A stretch of 44,349 nt of DNA from Allomyces macrogynus ATCC 38327. Its lineage: Eukaryota > Blastocladiomycota > Blastocladiomycetes > Blastocladiales > Blastocladiaceae. The stretch lies in the NCBI GenBank assembly GCA_000151295.1, contig GG745332.1, positions 1,596,984 through 1,641,332 of the forward strand, written 5' to 3'. This document shows positions 43,151 through 44,349 of the stretch, in pieces; the first letter of the stretch is position 1; the number at the start of each line of letters is the position of its first letter. The notes under the pieces were generated by a model that was not told the origin of the DNA, made no database searches, and saw nothing but the letters and a program-made list of their open reading frames with translations. The translations under genes were made by a program, and so were the position numbers.

Positions 43151-44349
43151 AACCACCGCGATGGCGTCGTCTGCCCTTGCGCTCCGCCGCCGCAGGGTTA
43201 CCGGGGCCGGGGCCCTGGCGTGCGCCTCCCCTGTTCGCGCGGTACCCATCGTCGTCGGCCAAGTGGTGCTCCGCCGCGTTTGTGTGTGTGCGCGCACGCG
43301 CCCCATATGCGCGTGTTGCCAACGGGCCCCCCCGCGCGTGCGCGCGACCCACCCGATTCGGCGCGCGCACGCGCCGAGCAGGCGCGTTCGCTCCACCCCC
43401 CACGGACCACGTGGTGTGTCTAGTCTCGTTCCGGTTTCGGTACCGGTCGTTGTTGTTGACTTTGCTTGCTTCCCATGTGGGCCGGTGTGGGAGCGCGGCG
43501 CTACCGGCTCCGCGCACGGCCCACACATTCCCTCCCCTCTCTTGTTCAAACTTTCCCTTCTCTCGTCCTCCCCTATGCCCCACGCGCCGGGTTCCAGAGC
43601 CCGGGTCGCGCTCAAAAAGTCATTTTTGGTTCCCGTTGGACTTTTCTCTCAGCTTCTGTTCTCCGTTTGTTGCCGTCTCTTTGGTGTGGTGCGTTGTTGC
43701 GCTCGGTGTTCCGATTCAAGGCCCCTGCCGTGGGGGCCTGCGTTGTCGTTGTGGGTTGGTTCGATTTGGGAAATTCTATACACAGCTGGGAAAATCGATC
43801 TTGGTTGTTCATTTGTTGATGTCGTGCCGTCCCTGGCGCGCGTCGGCGCGTCGGCGCGGCGGTGCTGATCTGACCTGATCCCGACGCGACTTGGCCCCGC
43901 CGGCCGCGGCGCCCGTATCGATCCGGCGGCCGCTGCTGTTTGCCGCCCAAGACAAAGGCCGGCTGAGAAGGGATGGGGAGTCGACCGGTGTGGAGATCCG
44001 TCGTCCGTGGAGCGTGGATGGGCGAGCGCGGACCTTCCCGCCGGGCCGTCGCGATTTGGTCAGTCAGCCGATATCCGTGACTGTCCTTTTGGCTCGCTAA
44101 ACACGCCGCCGGCATGTTCGCGTGCGTCGGCGCGCAGACGGACAGACGGACGAACAGACGGACGTGCGTGCGCGCGCGAGCGCTGCTTGCGAGGCTGGCT
44201 TCCCGTCGTGCTTGTCGCAGCGGCTACAGTGAGACGACTTGGTCCAACGGAATTACGCGCACGCCAGCATCTTGGATCGCGCACGGAGCGATACGACGTG
44301 CGGATCCAGAGCGAGAGCACGCGGCGGTGCATGCTGGGCCGCACGGCAC
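43151..44349. other. Terminal intergenic region
   Basis: About 1.2 kb with a T-rich stretch (43.5-43.8 kb), consistent with a 3' UTR or a following promoter, and a short GACGGACA-type direct repeat near 44140-44165. The reading frames present look like GC-driven chance. No gene is called to the window end. Confidence 0.4.

Noticed and set aside
42532..43878. Frames of over 400 codons overlapping the Ecl1-like gene
   Set aside because: They run through the 3' region and are Arg/Pro-rich; only the shorter frame opens with the conserved cysteine cluster.

Overview
This window looks like nuclear DNA of a GC-rich, intron-bearing fungus. The evidence is a run of single-copy eukaryotic housekeeping genes, fungal-type families (a Dug2-like WD40-M20 peptidase fusion, an Ecl1-like zinc-binding protein, a secreted CAP-domain protein with a Thr/Pro/Val tail), a Ty1/copia remnant, and about 30 inferred short introns, mostly 59-98 nt. 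I cannot place the organism below 'fungus' by eye. No CRISPR array, rRNA gene or bacterial operon is visible. Gene models come from reading frames, splice-site phase and family resemblance, not from transcripts.

Layout. Bases 1-4450 are a sharply bounded CpG desert (no CpG in the first 1193 bases, about 17 in 4.46 kb) with a decayed copia reverse transcriptase/RNase H region and gag-like open frames on the other strand; the first ~110 bases look like a poor contig end. From about 4.5 kb the sequence is GC- and CpG-rich and gene-dense: a nucleotidyltransferase-fold protein (+), an ataxin-10/CTR86-like protein (-), the primase small subunit (+), two decayed copies of an unknown family (+, 9.36-11.02 kb), WDR70 (-), HUS1 (+), the exosome subunit MTR3 (-), the SSU-processome protein UTP6 (+), the Ran exchange factor RCC1 (+), an unrecognised protein with repeated N/D-Q motifs (-), the AAA+ ATPase RVB1 (+), the CAP-domain secreted protein (+), a Tra2-like SR protein (+), a truncated inverted copy of the end of the CAP gene (-), a tRNA-like element (-), DUG2 (-) and an Ecl1-like protein (+). 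Stretches at 18.8-20.4, 27.7-29.8, 39.4-42.5 and 43.2-44.3 kb hold no gene I can defend.

Genes working together. Genes tend to be divergent pairs sharing short promoters: ATXN10-like/PRI1, WDR70/HUS1 (both tied to DNA damage and chromatin), MTR3/UTP6 (both rRNA processing) and the unknown gene/RVB1. HUS1 and MTR3 converge with only 22 bp between stops. The replication and checkpoint genes (PRI1, HUS1, WDR70) and RNA-processing genes (MTR3, UTP6, Tra2-like) give the locus a housekeeping character. The accessory features are the CpG-depleted element block, the 9.4-11 kb decayed pair, and the inverted repeat (31.7-32.4 against 34.1-34.8 kb) around the Tra2-like gene.

Most noteworthy: the CpG desert with its abrupt edge; a 5' splice-site preference for GT(A/G)CGT rather than GTAAGT; the inverted duplication around the SR-protein gene; the unknown decayed tandem family; the histone H1-like tail of RCC1; and the repeated N/D-Q motif protein.
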